The notes beneath the pieces were generated by a model. The model ran no database searches. It worked only from the letters and a program-made list of their open reading frames with translations, and was not told where the DNA came from. From positions 62,001-126,000 of the forward strand of contig JAHHHF010000080.1 of assembly GCA_019359495.1 (NCBI GenBank): a DNA stretch of 64,000 nt, given 5' to 3'. Numbering within the stretch: the stretch's first letter is position 1; every line of letters begins with the position of its first letter. The DNA comes from Goleter apudmare HA4340-LM2 (GTDB lineage: Bacteria > Cyanobacteriota > Cyanobacteriia > Cyanobacteriales > Nostocaceae). Of this stretch, positions 45,620 through 54,130 are shown piece after piece. A program made the translations under genes and the position numbers.

Positions 45620-46180
45620 ATGAAGATGACCATACTAGAAACAATAGATACTCCTATTGGCAGCTATGCACCAGACTTTGAACTGCCAGGAATTGACAAT
45701 CAGGTACATCATCTTAGCCGTTACCTGAATAAGTTCCGTGCTGTTGGTGTCATTTCCATGTGTAACAACTGTCCTTATGTAGGGTTGTATCTAGAAAGAC
45801 TAAAGAACATTCAAGCGGAATTTGCCCAATGTGACTTTACACTAATTGGGCTGAATGGCAGTGAGGCGACTGGAGATGCCAGGTTAAGTCTGGCAAACAT
45901 CAAGGCTTTTGCTGAACGTCACAATTTGAACTTTCCCTATCTGTGGGACCCAACCCAAGATGTGACTAGAAGTTTTGGTGCGAGAAAAACACCAATGGCT
46001 TTTTTAATAGATAGCAACGGCATTGTTCGCTACAAGGGTCAGATTGACGATCGCCCCCAAAACCCATTAGCGGCAGGAGAAGATTATCTCAGAAATGCGA
46101 TCGCCTCTCTGTTCCAAGATCAAGAAATTCTGCAACCGGAAACTGAAGTCATCGGGACTTCATTGATATGGCGTAACTAG
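45620..46180 (+). CDS. Peroxiredoxin-like thioredoxin-fold protein
   Basis: A 186-residue AhpC/TSA-type redoxin. After the family opening (GSYAPDFELPGIDNQVHHLSRYL) comes the active-site stretch ISMCNNCPYVG, with a C-x2-C pair. The thioredoxin-fold cis-proline region follows (RKTPMAFLIDSNGIVRYKGQIDD). The CxxC makes this one of the PRX-like thiol-disulfide proteins; its partner is unknown. ATG at 45620 and ATG two codons later are both possible. pyrH begins 71 bp downstream on the same strand. Confidence 0.9.
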   Translation: MKMTILETIDTPIGSYAPDFELPGIDNQVHHLSRYLNKFRAVGVISMCNNCPYVGLYLERLKNIQAEFAQCDFTLIGLNGSEATGDARLSLANIKAFAERHNLNFPYLWDPTQDVTRSFGARKTPMAFLIDSNGIVRYKGQIDDRPQNPLAAGEDYLRNAIASLFQDQEILQPETEVIGTSLIWRN

Positions 46181-46251
46181 ACACAGATCGTCACTAGTAC
46201 TGCTATCTTAAATTGGAGGCAATTGCAACTTTTTCGATAAAGCGTAACTTC

Positions 46252-46980
46252 ATGGGAACGAATTACCGACGGGTTTTACTCAAACTAAGCGGTGAAGCCT
46301 TAATGGGCGACATGGGCTATGGCATTGATCCAGAAGTGGTCAAAGAAATAGCCCAAGAAGTAGCAGAGGTGATAGCCACTGGCGTCCAAATCGCCATTGT
46401 TGTTGGTGGTGGCAATATTTTCCGTGGCGTCAAAGCGGCGTCGGCGGGGATGGACCGGGCAACAGCTGACTACATCGGGATGATTGCCACGGTAATGAAT
46501 GCCATGACATTGCAAGATTCGCTAGAACGAATAGGGGTACAGACGCGGGTACAAACCGCGATCGCTATGCAAGAATTAGCGGAACCATATATTCGCCGTC
46601 GTGCCATCCGTCACCTTGAGAAAGGGCGGGTGGTAATTTTTGGGGCTGGTTCAGGAAATCCCTTCTTTACTACTGACACAGCTGCGGCTTTAAGAGCCGC
46701 AGAAATTGATGCCGAAGTGATTTTTAAAGCCACCAAGGTAGACGGAGTATATGATGCTGACCCCCATATCTATCCTGACGCCAAGCGTTTTACCAGCCTC
46801 ACATACGCACACGTTTTGGCTAAAGATTTGCGGGTAATGGATAGTACCGCGATTGCCTTGTGTAAAGAAAATAATATCCCAATTCTAGTATTTGATTTAA
46901 CGGTGCGAGGTAACATCCATCGCGCAGTCTTGGGAGAATCTATCGGTACCCTTGTGGGAGGTTCTTGTGAAATTAGCTGA
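46252..46980 (+). CDS. pyrH: UMP kinase
   Basis: A 242-residue bacterial UMP kinase of the amino-acid kinase fold, which makes UDP from UMP. Visible motifs are [15 protein letters not shown], the glycine loop [13 protein letters not shown], the uridine-binding [14 protein letters not shown], and [13 protein letters not shown]. The ATG at 46252 matches the family start. An in-frame start at 46213 would add 13 odd residues. Its last 14 bases overlap the start of frr, the classical pyrH-frr pair. Confidence 0.96.
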   Translation: MGTNYRRVLLKLSGEALMGDMGYGIDPEVVKEIAQEVAEVIATGVQIAIVVGGGNIFRGVKAASAGMDRATADYIGMIATVMNAMTLQDSLERIGVQTRVQTAIAMQELAEPYIRRRAIRHLEKGRVVIFGAGSGNPFFTTDTAAALRAAEIDAEVIFKATKVDGVYDADPHIYPDAKRFTSLTYAHVLAKDLRVMDSTAIALCKENNIPILVFDLTVRGNIHRAVLGESIGTLVGGSCEIS

Positions 46981-47515
46981 AGCTGAGAGTACAATGCAAA
47001 AAACCGTTGAGGCAACTCTACGGGCTTTTAATACAATTCGCACTGGTCGTGCCAATGCAAGTTTACTAGATAAGGTCGTGGTGGAATACTACGGTTCACC
47101 CACCTCCCTAAAATCCCTGGCTAACATTAGCACACCAGATGCTACAACCATTCTGATTCAGCCCTACGATAAGAGCAGTTTAAATATAGTCGAAAAGGCG
47201 ATTTCTCTCTCTGACTTGGGTTTAACCCCCAGCAACGACGGTTCTGTAATTCGGCTGAACATTCCGCCCCTAACTAGCGATCGTCGTAAAGAATTCGTCA
47301 AGATGGCTGCTAAATATGCTGAAGAAGGACGTGTTGGCATTCGCAACATCCGCCGCGATGCCCTAGACTCCATCCGCAAACAAGAAAAAAACGCGGAAAT
47401 TTCTGAAGATGAATCACGGGATCAGCAAGACAAACTCCAAAAACTGACAAACAAATACACCGCTAAAATAGACGAACTGCTGGCAGAAAAAGAAAAAGAC
47501 ATCACCACTGTTTAA
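46967..47515 (+). CDS. frr: Ribosome recycling factor
   Basis: A 182-residue RRF, which splits the post-termination ribosome together with EF-G. The sequence starts [21 protein letters not shown] and has the conserved [14 protein letters not shown] and [12 protein letters not shown]-type segment ([16 protein letters not shown]). The start is the GTG at 46967, inside pyrH. A GGGAGG ribosome-binding sequence lies six bases before it, and the start gives the normal family length. Translation is thus probably coupled to pyrH. Confidence 0.96.
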   Translation: MKLAEAESTMQKTVEATLRAFNTIRTGRANASLLDKVVVEYYGSPTSLKSLANISTPDATTILIQPYDKSSLNIVEKAISLSDLGLTPSNDGSVIRLNIPPLTSDRRKEFVKMAAKYAEEGRVGIRNIRRDALDSIRKQEKNAEISEDESRDQQDKLQKLTNKYTAKIDELLAEKEKDITTV

Positions 47516-47544
47516 ATTTTTCACCACTACTGTTACAGAGAAGG

Positions 47545-47830
47545 CAGGAGGCAGTGCGGTCTTCTCCCAAAAGGAGCCACTGCGTTGCGGAGAGAAGTTG
47601 CCAGGGAGATGTTCGGCAAACTTCGGGGGGTTCCCACGGCAGTCCGTACCCTGCGGGTAGCCGCCCATACGGCTGCCTCCCCGTTGTAGCAAGTGGCGTG
47701 AGAGGCTAGCGCCTGCCGTAGGATGCCTGTAACCCCAGGGGGATCTTGCTACGCGTAGCGTCTCCTTTAGGAGAAGGGCTGTAGGAGTGTCCCCAAGTGG
47801 AGCAACTGCCGTCAGGAGGCAGGAAGAAAG
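47545..47830. repeat. Cluster of dispersed palindromic repeats
   Basis: GC-rich repeat mixture behind frr: GGAGAGAAGTTGCCAGGGAG, AACTTCGGGGGGTTCCC, CCGTACCCTGCGGGTAGCCG, AGGCTAGCGCCTGCCG and CTACGCGTAGCGTCTCC with TTTAGGAGAAGGG. It resembles the block at 26,420-26,700. A 149-codon minus-strand open frame here is an artefact of this composition. Confidence 0.6.
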
Positions 47831-47963
47831 AAGTATGAATGAAAACTGTCTTTTCTGGGTCATTGCCCCGTTTAAAAGAAGATACTGGTACGAGATACAA
47901 AGCGTCCTTCACTGACCCGAAGCGGTTACAGTGTAGGTAGTTTACCTAATTCCCCAGTTCGGT

Positions 47964-48015
47964 AAAATCAAGGCTGAAGGATACCGGATCAATTCTTCAG
48001 CCTTGATTTTTTATT
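47964..48015. terminator. Strong intrinsic terminator
   Basis: A 16-bp perfect stem, AAAATCAAGGCTGAAG (47964-47979) with CTTCAGCCTTGATTTT (47995-48010), is followed by more T residues. With its A-tract on the left it can work in both directions. It insulates the next gene, whose ATG is at 48073, from the pyrH-frr side. Confidence 0.88.
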
Positions 48016-48072
48016 TCAATAATTTACTAAAAATTTATAAAAACAATTATTTAGGAGTATAAATTCAGCTAT

Positions 48073-49194
48073 ATGTATGACTGCATCATTGTCGGGGCTG
48101 GGCCATCTGGTGGAACATCTGCATATCATTTAGCCAAGCGGGGGCACTCAATATTAGTTTTAGAAAAAGAATCTTTGCCTAGATATAAACCCTGTGGTGG
48201 TGGTGTATCACCAGCGATCGCTCAATGGTTTGACTTCGACTTTAGTTCCGCAATTTCTGTGAAAGTAGACTCCTTGCGCTTCACCTGGAAATTAGGCGAC
48301 CCCGTAGAAGCAAAAATGTCTATTAATGAACCAGTGTGGATGGTGCGGCGAGATGTTTTTGACCATTTCTTAATTCAGCAAGCTCAGAAACAAGGTGCTC
48401 AACTGCAAGATCATACAACCGTCACTGGTATCGAATTTCAAGGTGACTCTTGGCAAGTCAATACAACCAATGGTCCGTTTACAAGTCGCTACCTGATCGC
48501 GGCTGATGGTGCTAAAGGTTCAATGGCAAAATGGTTAGGCTTCAAAGACCGCAAACGCATCCTCGCCGGAGCATTAGAAGCAGAAGTAGCTGCCGATGTA
48601 GAGAACAAATCTCTGGCACATTTTGAGTTTGGCTTGATTAAAAATGGCTACATTTGGAACTTCCCCAAGGATGATGGTTATTCCATCGGCGTTGGGACAT
48701 TTTTTGGTAATACACCCCAGGACTTTAAGAAAATTTTGGCTGAGTACGCTCAATCTTTTAATTTAGATATCAAAACTAGTAAACAATATGGTCATCCCAT
48801 TTGTTTGTGGGATGGCAACCAAAAGCTACATACTCAAAATGCAGTTTTAGCTGGAGAAGCGGCTTGTGTAGTTGATCCCATGACAGCAGAAGGTATTCGC
48901 CCTTCTATTTTCAGTGGCTTGCTAGCAGCGATCGCCATTCATGATGCCCTTGCTGGCGATATTAACGCCTTAGAAAAGTACAGCGATGCCGTAAATGAGC
49001 AATGGGGTGCTGATATGGCTTGGGCGCAAAAACTAGCGGGAGCCTTCTATCGCTTTCCTCATATTGCCTACAAAGTCGGTGTCAAACGTCCCTCTGGTGC
49101 TCAAATTATGGGTAAAATTCTCTCCGGTGAACTTCGCTATAGGGATATCGCGGATCGCGCTCTTAAGCGTTTAATTCCTGGTTTTGGCGGCTAG
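48073..49194 (+). CDS. Geranylgeranyl-reductase-family FAD protein
   Basis: A 373-residue flavoprotein. The N-terminal FAD motif is YDCIIVGAGPSGGTSAYHLAKRG. The family motif KPCGGGVSPAIAQW follows, and a second FAD motif ends AVLAGEAACVVDPMTAEGIRPSIFSG. The family includes ChlP and archaeal lipid reductases, which saturate prenyl chains. The exact substrate here is not clear, since the sequence looks less like plant ChlP than like the general family. The stop codon TAG (49192-49194) is formed by the first bases of MITE copy C, so the natural C-terminus may have been altered. Confidence 0.87.
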   Translation: MYDCIIVGAGPSGGTSAYHLAKRGHSILVLEKESLPRYKPCGGGVSPAIAQWFDFDFSSAISVKVDSLRFTWKLGDPVEAKMSINEPVWMVRRDVFDHFLIQQAQKQGAQLQDHTTVTGIEFQGDSWQVNTTNGPFTSRYLIAADGAKGSMAKWLGFKDRKRILAGALEAEVAADVENKSLAHFEFGLIKNGYIWNFPKDDGYSIGVGTFFGNTPQDFKKILAEYAQSFNLDIKTSKQYGHPICLWDGNQKLHTQNAVLAGEAACVVDPMTAEGIRPSIFSGLLAAIAIHDALAGDINALEKYSDAVNEQWGADMAWAQKLAGAFYRFPHIAYKVGVKRPSGAQIMGKILSGELRYRDIADRALKRLIPGFGG

Positions 49195-49327
49195 TGGCGT
49201 GTCTAAGCTAATTTTGTGTATTAGCAATCTCTTGTAGTACGGGCATCTTGCCCGTTCTAATTAGCGGGCAAGATGCCCGCACCACAAGAAAATTTTTTGC
49301 ACCATTTTAGCCTTGCCACGCCACTAG
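49191..49327 (+). mobile_element. MITE-like element, copy C
   Basis: 137 bp with perfect 9-bp outer ends CTAGTGGCG and CGCCACTAG. An imperfect inverted repeat extends to about 22 bases. The internal palindrome is CGGGCATCTTGCCCG with CGGGCAAGATGCCCG. It begins inside the last codons of the upstream flavoprotein gene and is the best-preserved copy in the window. Confidence 0.9.
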
Positions 49328-49445
49328 TTGTATTACAGTGTCTCTAAACCAAGGCTTTAGACAACAAGCCTTGGAAAGGCTGCAATAAAATTCCTAGAAT
49401 TTTATCCACTTCCTTAACGTAATATTCCATAGATTCGATGTAAAA

Positions 49446-49466
49446 AGACGTTGCACTACAACGTCT
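49446..49466 (-). terminator. Palindrome after the CPBP protease gene
   Basis: AGACGTTG (49446-49453) and CAACGTCT (49459-49466) form an 8-bp stem with a five-base loop, 18 bases past the minus-strand stop. It belongs to the same agacg/cgtct group as 8020 and 31,104. Confidence 0.5.
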
Positions 49467-49483
49467 CTAGCAAATAACAACCG

Positions 49484-50395
49484 TTAAAAATACTTCCACA
49501 ACAGCCAAAGCATCACCCCAGTTCCCAGTATGCAAATAATTCCTGCAAAACCAGCTAGGGGTTTTTTGTGTTTACCTGTATACCACTCCGAGACTTTACC
49601 TGTGTAAGTAATCAATTCTGCTGTGTCCAAGGTAGCGATCGCCCATACCCATCCGGCATGTAATCCCCACGCTATTCCTAAATTACTGCGATCGGCAAAT
49701 CTTGCCAATACCAACACTATACCCATTAACCACAGTCCCGGTAGCTGCGGTGTCGTCTCCTGTTGCTCCCAAACCAGATGTAGTAAGGCAAAAATTAAGC
49801 TAGAAATTACTGCTGCTACCCAAACTGGGTAATCTTGGGCTAATTCAGTAAATAAGAAACCCCGAAAAATTAACTCTTCTATCCCACCTACTAATAAAGC
49901 AATTAATAAAGTTGGTAGCAAAATTGATGGTACTAACTTGAAATTAGACTGCTGCCATTGACACCAACCAAAGTAAAATTGGCAGCTAAATACCACTACT
50001 AGTCCCAGCACCCCCAAACCTAAACCCAGTAATAAAGAATTTACAATTGAGATATTTAATCCTAAACCGTAGTCAGAAAAAGACCCCAACCCCAACCAAC
50101 TAATTCCCCACAGAATCAAGGGGGCTAATAAGTAGAGGGACACCAATAAAGGAATTTTTTGCTCTGATTGTAATGTTTTACCGGGTTGCCAATTAAGTAT
50201 AATTGCGGTTACTGTTGCGATCGGTAACCACAGCAATACCCAGATAATGAAAAAAGCCATTACAACAACTACTGCTGGTGCATTTTGGAGAAATGCCAGT
50301 AAGGTGTTGGTGAATGGCTCGAAGAAGTTTAAGAAAATAGGCACAAAAAACACGACCAAATTCTTGCAAAAGTAAATTTCTTGGTTATTAATCAA
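49484..50395 (-). CDS. CPBP-family intramembrane metalloprotease
   Basis: A 303-residue protein with about eight membrane helices. It carries the three CPBP (Abi) motifs: E-E-x3-R in EELIFRGFLF, F-x3-H in FALLHLVW, and a later His in WGLHAGWVWA. The family covers type II CAAX-prenyl-protease-like enzymes and several uncharacterised bacterial membrane proteases. The substrate is unknown. CPBP proteins are sometimes linked to bacteriocin immunity, but this gene lies 6 kb from the peptide cluster, among core genes, so I do not infer that here. Confidence 0.87.
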   Translation of the reverse strand: MINNQEIYFCKNLVVFFVPIFLNFFEPFTNTLLAFLQNAPAVVVVMAFFIIWVLLWLPIATVTAIILNWQPGKTLQSEQKIPLLVSLYLLAPLILWGISWLGLGSFSDYGLGLNISIVNSLLLGLGLGVLGLVVVFSCQFYFGWCQWQQSNFKLVPSILLPTLLIALLVGGIEELIFRGFLFTELAQDYPVWVAAVISSLIFALLHLVWEQQETTPQLPGLWLMGIVLVLARFADRSNLGIAWGLHAGWVWAIATLDTAELITYTGKVSEWYTGKHKKPLAGFAGIICILGTGVMLWLLWKYF

Positions 50396-50544
50396 GACTC
50401 TACTAAAGTCGGTGACTTATGCAAGAGGTTGAATCGTATTTTTGTGTGACGCCAAGATTATCTAACTTTAGATGCTACTTAGCTGAAGTGATAGGGATAA
50501 GTTATCAAGCATTCACCTCCAACTTACCCCTACCTTGAGGAAAT

Positions 50545-50985
50545 TTATTCCTCTTCTTCTAAATCTTCTTCATCTACTTCATCCTCAACGTCTAGATCGG
50601 GAGTTAATTTTTTATCACTTTCACCAAGTTGAATCAAGTGAATATGCTTGTATCCCAGTCTAATTTCAAACTCATCTCCAGGCTTTAAGCCCATTGCTTT
50701 AGTGTATGTGGCACCAATCACAATCTGACCATTTTGATGCACACTAACCCTGTATGTCGGTTCACGACCGCGGCCATCTTTGGGTGCTTCTGGACTTAAG
50801 GGAATGCCCCTAGCTGATAGCAAGGCATCATAAAAATCAGTGAGATTTACACGAACCTGGTTATTCTTAGTAACCGTGTAATAGCCACACTGTTTGGCTC
50901 TTTCTCGACGCGGTAAGCTGGAAAGTTCTTTTACTTTAGCAAGCAGTGCTTTTCCGGTTAACGGTGCGGTTGCGGTTTCAGTCAT
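50545..50985 (-). CDS. calA: cyAbrB transcription regulator (CalA type)
   Basis: A 146-residue cyanobacterial AbrB-like regulator. The start MTETATAPLTGKALLAKVKELS, the CGYYTVTKNNQVRVNLTDFYDALL segment and the C-terminal AbrB-like fold (HQNGQIVIGATYTKAMGLKPGDEFEI) fit the CalA (cyAbrB1) group as I remember it. Its members regulate many genes, including hydrogenase and carbon/nitrogen genes. An acidic tail (EDEVDEEDLEEEE) ends the protein. The ATG at 50985 is preferred over an upstream TTG at 50994. CalA versus the paralogous CalB should be checked by alignment. Confidence 0.87.
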   Translation of the reverse strand: MTETATAPLTGKALLAKVKELSSLPRRERAKQCGYYTVTKNNQVRVNLTDFYDALLSARGIPLSPEAPKDGRGREPTYRVSVHQNGQIVIGATYTKAMGLKPGDEFEIRLGYKHIHLIQLGESDKKLTPDLDVEDEVDEEDLEEEE

Positions 50986-52391
50986 TATGCTCAAAATTCC
51001 CTTACGTTCTCCAAACTGATAATTTATGTCGTTGTCATGCCAGTATTTAGCTTTTTAGCATTTGCATAGAGCAAACACGAACCCTAGGGTGAAGGGTAAA
51101 TTCCTGCTGATAGGGAGCATCCCAAGCACATCTATTATGGTTTTCCATAACAGATGAGAGACTTGGTTGTCACATTCATTAATTACGGTGATTTTACGGC
51201 ACTTTTAACCATCATTCGCCATCAGAAATGAAATTATTTTTTCTTTTGGCGCTACTGTAGCGGTGTAACTTTAAGCCACCTTTACAAGTTATGTTGGTTC
51301 TACTACAAATAAGTCGTAGATCCAAAAAATCGCAGGTTTTCCACTGTCAGTGCTTGCCTTTATTGCTCTTGAGTCCTAGGGTTTACCCTATTATTACTCG
51401 AAAGCTTCAGACAGCTTAGTATTTAAATCTGGTTCTACAGGTATACACCCTTTTATCCTGTCTGTAGAGACGTGAAATTTCTTGTCCCTACACTACGAAT
51501 CAACAAAGTTCTAGTAGCCGTACAAGCGCGGCTATGGATACTGGTTCTGTTTCTTCGTAATTTTATATTAAATACTAGCATGGACTAATAATAGCAAAAT
51601 TGTTGTTTTATTTTGTATTAAACTTGAGGACAAATTTTTATTTAAATCCTTGAGCTTCAGGAAGGTAAAAAGCGGTGAGGACTTTTCTAAAGCTTTATTA
51701 CGCTAGTGAGTATTGTGGCAAGGCTTTTATAAAAATTCATCTAATTTAGATGGGCAGTTTTGACGAGTGAGTCACATCCTTTGGTTTACACAGATTGAGA
51801 GGAGACAAAAAGCCGTAAGGAATTTCTTTGCTGTTTGTTTATGGGCGTGAGGTCAAAAGCAGTTATAGTATTCTGTACTTCTGTCTCTGGGAAGAATAAA
51901 TCTTCATACATCTGTCTGATGCTGGATAGCGACTAGTAGATGTCATTATCAGGTTTAACATTTCTATATAGCCAAAAATTCCCGTTTCGTGACCTCTTGC
52001 AGGATTTTTACTACCGATCACGCTGATTGTTGTGGAAATTAAGATGTAGTGATTCACCTCAGGTAGATTTAATTTGGTTATTTTCGCTATGCGGGGAATG
52101 CATAAGTTCTTCTCATAGAGAATTGCTACTCGCCTAGCACCACTCAGTAATTACTTTTTTTTGCTCTTGAGCCTAGATTGGGAGATAAATCTTGTCAGTG
52201 GTGCTTCGCCAAATGAAATTTTAATGGTTATCCTGAAATTAAAATCTATAGATGATTAATTATCAGCCTATTAACAGCTAGCCTAGAATCAAGGGCAAAG
52301 AAAGTAAGTATAGCTCATTTTTTTGAGTTACCTGCCAGTGAGCAAGATTTCTCAGGTGGGTGTGGTAGTTGCAAAATTTTGGTTAGTAGCA
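50986..52391. other. Long gene-free region (1.4 kb) between divergent calA and sdhB
   Basis: It must hold the calA and sdhB promoters but is far longer than needed for two promoters. I see no protein-like ORF on either strand, no MITE of the kinds described, and no clear tRNA or riboswitch. Long AT-rich stretches alternate with ordinary sequence. An untranslated leader or a small RNA is possible; nothing in the sequence proves it. Confidence 0.4.
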
Positions 52392-53402
52392 ATGGAAGTT
52401 CTTTTTAAGGTCATTCGACAACAACAAAATTCCTCCCCGGTTGTACAAACTTACCGTTTGGAGGCAGAATCCAGCAATACAATCCTCGATTGTCTAAATC
52501 GGATTAAATGGGAGCAAGATGGAACATTGGCATTTCGCAAAAATTGCCGCAATACCATTTGTGGTAGCTGTGCAATGCGAATCAATGGGAGATCGGCTCT
52601 AGCTTGTAAGGAAAATATTGGCAGCGAAATTGCCAGATTACAAAATATCCCGTCGGCAAAACCTGAAGTCAATACCATTCCAGAAATCACGGTTGCACCT
52701 TTAGGGAATATGCCTGTGATTAAGGATTTAGTTGTGGATATGAACAGTTTCTGGAATAATCTGGAGGCAGTTACTCCTTATGTGAGTACAGCAGCGCGAC
52801 AAGTGCCAGAAAAAGAATTTTTACAAACTCCCGAAGAGCGATCGCTTCTCGATCAAACTGGTAACTGTATTATGTGCGGGGCTTGTTACTCTGAGTGCAA
52901 TGCCCGCGAAGTTGATCCCCAATTTATGGGGCCCCATGCCCTCGCTAAAGCTTATCGGATGGTGGCAGATTCCCGCGATCGCACAACCGAAAATCGCCTT
53001 GAAAGTTATAACACAGGTACGCAAGGAGTTTGGGGTTGTACCCGTTGTTTATACTGTGACTCGGTTTGTCCAATGGACGTAGCACCATTAGAGCAAATCA
53101 CCAAAATTAAACAAGAAATTCTCTCGCGCAAACAAGCTAGTGATAGTCGCTCAATTCGCCATCGCAAAGTATTGATAGATTTGGTAAAAGCAGGTGGCTG
53201 GATTGACGAACGTCAATTTGGGTTACAAGTTGTCGGTAATTATTTCCGAGACCTCATAGGTTTACTTTCTCTTGCACCTCTGGGTTTGCGAATGTTATGT
53301 CGCGGCAAATTTCCCCTTACCTTTGAATCTTCTCCAGGAACTCAACAAGTGCGATCGCTAATCGAATCTGTACAACAAATTGAAAAGGAAAATAGGCAAT
53401 AG
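52392..53402 (+). CDS. sdhB: Succinate dehydrogenase iron-sulfur subunit with extra cluster cysteine
   Basis: A 336-residue SdhB/FrdB-type protein carrying electrons from succinate to quinone. The plant-type [2Fe-2S] domain has C52-R-N-T-I-C-G-S-C and a later Cys. The C-terminal ferredoxin domain has C159-I-M-C-G-A-C-Y-S-E-C and C216-T-R-C-L-Y-C-D-S-V-C-P. The second motif has a cysteine where E. coli-type SdhB does not, as in archaeal class E enzymes, so two [4Fe-4S] clusters are likely. The ATG at 52392 starts the conserved MEVLFKVIRQ. A start at 52323 is in frame but adds 23 unusual residues. Confidence 0.9.
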   Translation: MEVLFKVIRQQQNSSPVVQTYRLEAESSNTILDCLNRIKWEQDGTLAFRKNCRNTICGSCAMRINGRSALACKENIGSEIARLQNIPSAKPEVNTIPEITVAPLGNMPVIKDLVVDMNSFWNNLEAVTPYVSTAARQVPEKEFLQTPEERSLLDQTGNCIMCGACYSECNAREVDPQFMGPHALAKAYRMVADSRDRTTENRLESYNTGTQGVWGCTRCLYCDSVCPMDVAPLEQITKIKQEILSRKQASDSRSIRHRKVLIDLVKAGGWIDERQFGLQVVGNYFRDLIGLLSLAPLGLRMLCRGKFPLTFESSPGTQQVRSLIESVQQIEKENRQ

Positions 53403-53482
53403 GGCATTGGAAATAACTCTTGACCCTTGACCTTGTACAGACGGGATTCATCGCGTCTCTCCTGACCCTTGACAAATAACTT

Positions 53483-54010
53483 TTAACGCGGATCTTGGGG
53501 TATATTCAATGGTCGTCCAGAACGTTCATAGACCAAAACATCCCACTGCCCATTATTACTGGACTCAAAAGCAATCCTACTACCATCAGCGCTAATGGTG
53601 GGATTGCGGACTTCTGCTGGCAAATCAGCAGTCAAATTCCGTGATTGACGTGTTTCGCGGTCATAAAGAAAAATACCTGATCGTCCTTGACGACTAGCGA
53701 CAAATACGATGTAACGACCACTTTCAGAAACACTGGGATGAGATGCGATCGCATCTAAAGAATTTAAACCTGGTAGATCAATTAAATTGCTGGTTAGACT
53801 ATCAAACAGATAAACATCTTGACTGCCCCGTCGGTCACTCGTAAAAACAATATATCTGCCGGCAATTGCAGGATTTAATTCGGAAGCTAAACTATTGAGA
53901 CTCCGACCCCCCGGATCAAAAGGATAACTCACCAGGCGGGGATAGCCCACACAGCCCGTTAATAAGCCGACACAAGTAACAATAGGTATAAAAATAGATT
54001 TATTAAGCAT
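53483..54010 (-). CDS. TolB-like beta-propeller lipoprotein (paralogue 1)
   Basis: A 175-residue predicted lipoprotein. The signal (IFIPIVTCVGLLTGC) ends in a lipobox LTGC. Three WD40-like (PD40) units follow of the type A-G-R-Y-I-V-F-T-S-D-R-R-G-S-Q-D-V-Y-L-F-D, as in the TolB propeller. Three units are only half a normal propeller, so it may pair with another subunit. The neighbour at 54,131 is a paralogue of the same design, 120 bp upstream on the same strand. The function is unknown. Confidence 0.85.
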   Translation of the reverse strand: MLNKSIFIPIVTCVGLLTGCVGYPRLVSYPFDPGGRSLNSLASELNPAIAGRYIVFTSDRRGSQDVYLFDSLTSNLIDLPGLNSLDAIASHPSVSESGRYIVFVASRQGRSGIFLYDRETRQSRNLTADLPAEVRNPTISADGSRIAFESSNNGQWDVLVYERSGRPLNIPQDPR

Positions 54011-54106
54011 TTGTTATTAATCAGGGAATAGGGAACAGGGAACAGGCAATAATTATTACCCCATCACCCTCTGCCTCCCCATCTCCCCACCTTCCTCATC
54101 TCCCGT

Positions 54107-54130
54107 GGGCTGAGCGAAGTCGAAGCCCGA
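54107..54130. repeat. GGGCTgagcgaagtcgAAGCCC hairpin repeat
   Basis: A short palindromic word, GGGCTGAGCGAAGTCGAAGC(CC), lies just beyond the stop of the TolB-like gene at 54,131. A related form with compensating end changes, GGACTTCGACTCCGCTCAGT(CC), occurs inside the tilS reading frame near 63,863. Confidence 0.6.

Noticed and set aside
47414-47863. 149-codon open frame on the minus strand
   Set aside because: It lies in a dense repeat cluster, overlaps the 3' end of frr, and its translation follows the repeat words without any protein-like pattern.
49484-50395. CPBP protease as immunity protein for the peptide cluster
   Set aside because: CPBP proteins can have that role, but this gene is 6 kb away and separated by core genes (pyrH, frr), so there is no positional support.
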